From Paramecium octaurelia (taxonomy: Eukaryota > Ciliophora > Oligohymenophorea > Peniculida > Parameciidae), in the NCBI GenBank assembly GCA_905182995.1, contig CAJJDP010000147.1, positions 126,555 through 190,554 on the forward strand: a stretch of 64,000 nucleotides of DNA, read 5' to 3'. This document shows, piece by piece, positions 60,486 to 64,000 of this stretch. Position numbers and translations under genes: made by a program. The notes beneath the pieces are model-generated. The model was not told the DNA's origin. It did not search any database and saw only the letters and a list, made by a program, of their open reading frames with translations. Positions within the stretch are counted from its first letter, which is position 1, and every line of letters begins with the position of its first letter.

Positions 60486-63400
60486 ATGTATTTGATTATC
60501 TACTTTCTCTTCCATGAAATATATTGCTAGTGCTACTAGAAGTATAAGGATTAGACGATATATTTATCTCCTGGAGAAACTTTAAAATTAGATTTGTAAA
60601 ATTACATATACGGTAAGCAACTTCAATATTCATCCTCTAATGATTGCCTGGAGAATAAGATACGTTATAACAATATCAGCTTATTTAACTAAGTGCCGTC
60701 AGAGTACTCAGAATATAGTTTATGCTATGACCCTAAGAGTGGAGTTTGTAATAAAATGAAATTTATTAGTATTATTCTAGAACTAGGACAGATGGTGGAA
60801 ATGCATGTAATAAAGTAACAAGCCACAATATAATTTTATAATATCAGCGATACTCTTTCAACCTCCATCTACAATACCTCCTTCAAAATCGATTCAGTAT
60901 AAATATTGACTTATCATGTAGAACATGGTGTGCAACAATGTCCTCTGCATGAGATTGAATATGGGCTTGGTCGAATGTAATCACAAAACCAGACAGCAAT
61001 CAAACATCTTTCTGATTAATGCAACTTCGCAGTAAACTTAAATCCATTTTCTACAAACAAATGATTTGGGTCCAATCTAGTAATTGACATCATAATTCAT
61101 AGAGCAGGAATTATAAATTATATCAACGAGGACCTAGTGAGTTTTTACAAAATGATCAATGTTCTGAATGACAGTCGAATCGACATATACACCATAAACA
61201 TTACATCCAAAGAACTGATTGTTTCCACAAGAATTGACAAACAAGTCTATTAAATCGAATCCTTAAATCTATTCGATTTCCTCATTTACAACTCTGCTCT
61301 CTACTTCCTATCAAAAGAACTCGGCTTGTGTTTAATCAAGAATTACATCAATCAATACTGTTGGAGTATGAATGATATCTTCGATGTCTTCAGTGTGTAC
61401 ATAGAGCAAAATGGATATCATAGTGTACTCTTGGGTTCTACCATTACCTTGGACATCTTTAAAGTCAACTTGTTTGATGATTAAACCTACAAAATCATCC
61501 AGATGTACAAGTTGTAGAAGAACATGACCTTTTCTAAAATATTCCACAATGATAAATACAGTTTCATAATAGGAACCAAAAACAATAACACCAAGAAGTA
61601 TTTTCTGGATATCTACTCTCAGATGGATGATTAAACATCCAATCTATATAAAACTATTGAAATCACATCCTAAAATGAGCTCTTCTATTTCGATAGTCTA
61701 AACAGTATGATGAATTATTAATTTAGATCACGTCTTTGCAATCAACAACAAGTCCATCTTCATCATAACCCCACAGGTTTCATATATAACTATAGACGAT
61801 GGTTAATGTTTTGGTGATATCATTGAGATTCAAGCCTCATTCCCTTCTTTGGAGATGGAATCCTTATGCAATTTCACATTCTATATAAATAAACTGGAAG
61901 AGGGAAGCTAGGATATTTATGACAAATAGGAACTCGAAGCTTCCGTAATTGTATTAAATAAAAGTATCAATAATTTATACCTGAACAACTATGTGATTGG
62001 TCCTAATGTAGACTATTACCTCTATAATACATCATCTGTGGAGACTAGCAGGAAATCCAATGAGGATGATTTTGAGAGGATCAAATTCAAAGAAAACTTT
62101 AGGATCTCCTATGCCTAAACGATGGAAATCACTTCTATTATTTTTAATCGAGCCTTCAGAATTGCTGCTGAGAATCAGTATATTCAAATTATCTAATGGA
62201 AAGACTTAACTCTTCAAATCTTCAATTGCATCATCTATGAAAGCGATAAAGACATCAATTGCAACTACAGACAAAACATCAAATATTTAAATCCAATCTT
62301 GCAAATTGTCACAGGATTGACATGCTCCACTGAATGCTTTGTTATAAAGTAGGAAAAGAGAGCAGATCTCTACATTGAGAACAATGGGAGATTTATAGCA
62401 ACCAATTGTTTCATTGAGTCCCAATACAATATCTAGACCATCAAATTGCACTTGGAGAAATACTTAGTAGAATTGGAGAATAATAAGATTCAGGTATGAA
62501 TTCATTTAATCTAGGTATTCTTGCCGGTGTTTAAATCATCTGTGACTTGTAGTCTAGAGAAGGTGTTTGAGGTCACTTCTCTTGAATTAGAGGATCTTGT
62601 AAATAGTAGCAGATCTATCAACATATTCAATGTTAAAACCAATATCAACATTTACAACCTCTACATTTCGACTAATTTAGGTTTAATCATTATAGACCCA
62701 GGTTTGAAGAGATTTCAGCAAATCCAATTAATTGCGTTCGTAAAATTTAATTAATAATTTGACACCGTCTTGTAAGTGATCAGAAATCGTATCATAACTT
62801 TATAGTACAACTAGATCATGATTATCAATTTAGTCTAATAAAATTTCTATTATAACGAAAAAGCATTACCTAAATATGATTTCACGATCACAAACACAAC
62901 AAATTCATAAGTAGCATTTTCTCAAAATTATTTTTATTTATAAGCAAAAGATTCCAATTACTCCGATGTTATTATCGTCTATAAAGTGGATGAACCTTAG
63001 ATTGCTTCCTTTCATACTTACTTCTTTAAAACTAACCATCTTGATTTTAGCATTATATAAAATTAGGACGATGAAATATTTTTGGTGCAATTGTTCGAAG
63101 CATAAAAATTGTATAGTTCAGTCATTTTGCAATTCAAATCATCGTAATCAAACATAATTAAAGTGCTCTTCTAGGGCTTTACGAGTTATGCAAAGTTAAT
63201 GGATGTAAATGTCAATGTGAAAACTGCAGAAAAGCAATACAATCTTTCATTGTTAATCAACGAAACCTAGACTATAATCTACGAGGATTTGGCTCAAAAT
63301 TTCATCTAATTGGATGGGTACAATGATTACATTGATGGAAGCGTGAGTGAATGGTCCATCAAATGTTTCTCTTGTAAAAAGGAACTAGAACTTATCAATA

Positions 63401-64000
63401 ACATCAATTACGACCAATATCTAACATAAATTCCCAATACTACTCAAATTAAACACACCTATGATTATGTCTTAATATAGCAAGAATAGAGTATTATCGC
63501 CATTGATAATTTTGGTATGGTCAAATTTTATATCCCATTGCCTCTGCCTGAAAAATCGACTAAATGCACTTCCATCACTGGCAATACTTAAGAAACCAAA
63601 ACAAAATTAGTAGTTTCCGTATGCAATACGACATCCTCAGCTCAGTTTTACATTACTTCATTCATAGGTTCACTGCCTGTTGCCATGGGTCCTTTCTATT
63701 CTCCGTTAGTAATAAATCAAATCACTCATATAAGAATGTTGCATGAAATACTGTTTATTTTGGATGTTGTTACTGAATATGTTTACATGTTCAATCTAAC
63801 TATTGAGGATTATCAGACAGATAATTTGAGAGTCATAAATTCACTCAATGCGAGAGAATTCACAGCTGATAAAGGTTAGGTCTTTGTTAGTTTTGATGTA
63901 GCATATAATGACAATACTTATCTGTTGTTTTTGCTGACAAATTCCTCATGTAAAACCTATATAAATTATCATAGAATTTATCATATACACCTATCCTTAG
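60486..64000 (+). CDS. Large secreted or surface protein, 5' part; runs off the right edge
   Basis: The signal peptide is MYLIIYFLFHEIYCQCYQKY, followed by more than 1,100 residues of beta-rich ectodomain with scattered Cys and N-x-S/T sites (SSNDCLENKIRYNNISLF). Introns of 22 and 21 nt are clear near 61,710 and 62,495. An in-frame TGA at 61062-61064 interrupts an otherwise continuous frame (STNK-x-FGSNL), and no nearby intron can remove it. Trp would fit there. It may be a sequencing error, a true truncation or read-through. The general layout matches large ciliate membrane proteins with a distal anchor, here beyond the window. Confidence 0.6.

Overview
The window is a stretch of ciliate macronuclear DNA, almost certainly Paramecium (aurelia group). 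Conserved proteins read through only if TAA and TAG mean glutamine and TGA is the sole stop. Introns are tiny (about 18-33 nt, mostly GTA...TAG). Genes lie on both strands a few tens of bases apart, the DNA is very AT-rich, and a trichocyst matrix protein gene is present. Coding regions below were read with that code and with introns removed by hand. Nearly all the intron-containing models balance to a whole number of codons; exceptions are stated. No tRNA, rRNA, CRISPR array, insertion sequence or retroelement was recognised.

Layout. 0-10 kb: importin beta (runs off the left edge), two small proteins, a STK32-like AGC kinase head-to-head with a casein kinase 1 ending in a CaaX box, and a USP-family protein that has lost its catalytic Cys. 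9.7-10.5 kb: a decayed gene. 10.6-16.5 kb: a Cys-rich multi-pass membrane protein, a JHY-like ciliary protein and a TOG/TORTIFOLIA-type microtubule protein. 16.5-19.1 kb: a decayed membrane-protein gene, a small acylated protein and a probable mitochondrial protein. 19.2-24.2 kb: two divergent pseudokinase genes, one fused to MORN repeats. 24.2-28.4 kb: VPS45, then a TRF4-type nucleotidyltransferase with ankyrin repeats. 28.4-33 kb: an unknown gene, ribosomal protein eL39 and pseudouridine synthase PUS7. A 1,349-bp direct repeat split by a single N duplicates part of this block and looks like two unmerged contig ends. 33.1-49.5 kb: WDR7/rabconnectin-3 beta, a SAXO-like protein, ribosomal uS8, a secreted coiled-coil protein, CCDC13, a P5B ATPase, an unknown protein, ribosomal uS15, a trichocyst matrix protein and an alveolin-like protein. 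49.5-51.9 kb: gene-free. 51.9-64 kb: a secreted protein, a small protein, a degenerate sensor-kinase-like membrane protein, three proteins of unknown function and a large secreted protein that runs off the right edge.

Functionally the window is a housekeeping mosaic (nuclear import, translation, RNA modification, vesicle fusion). It has a visible share of genes for the ciliary and cortical cytoskeleton: JHY, TOG, SAXO, CCDC13, alveolin and possibly MORN. It also carries three predicted catalytically dead enzymes, a USP and two kinases.
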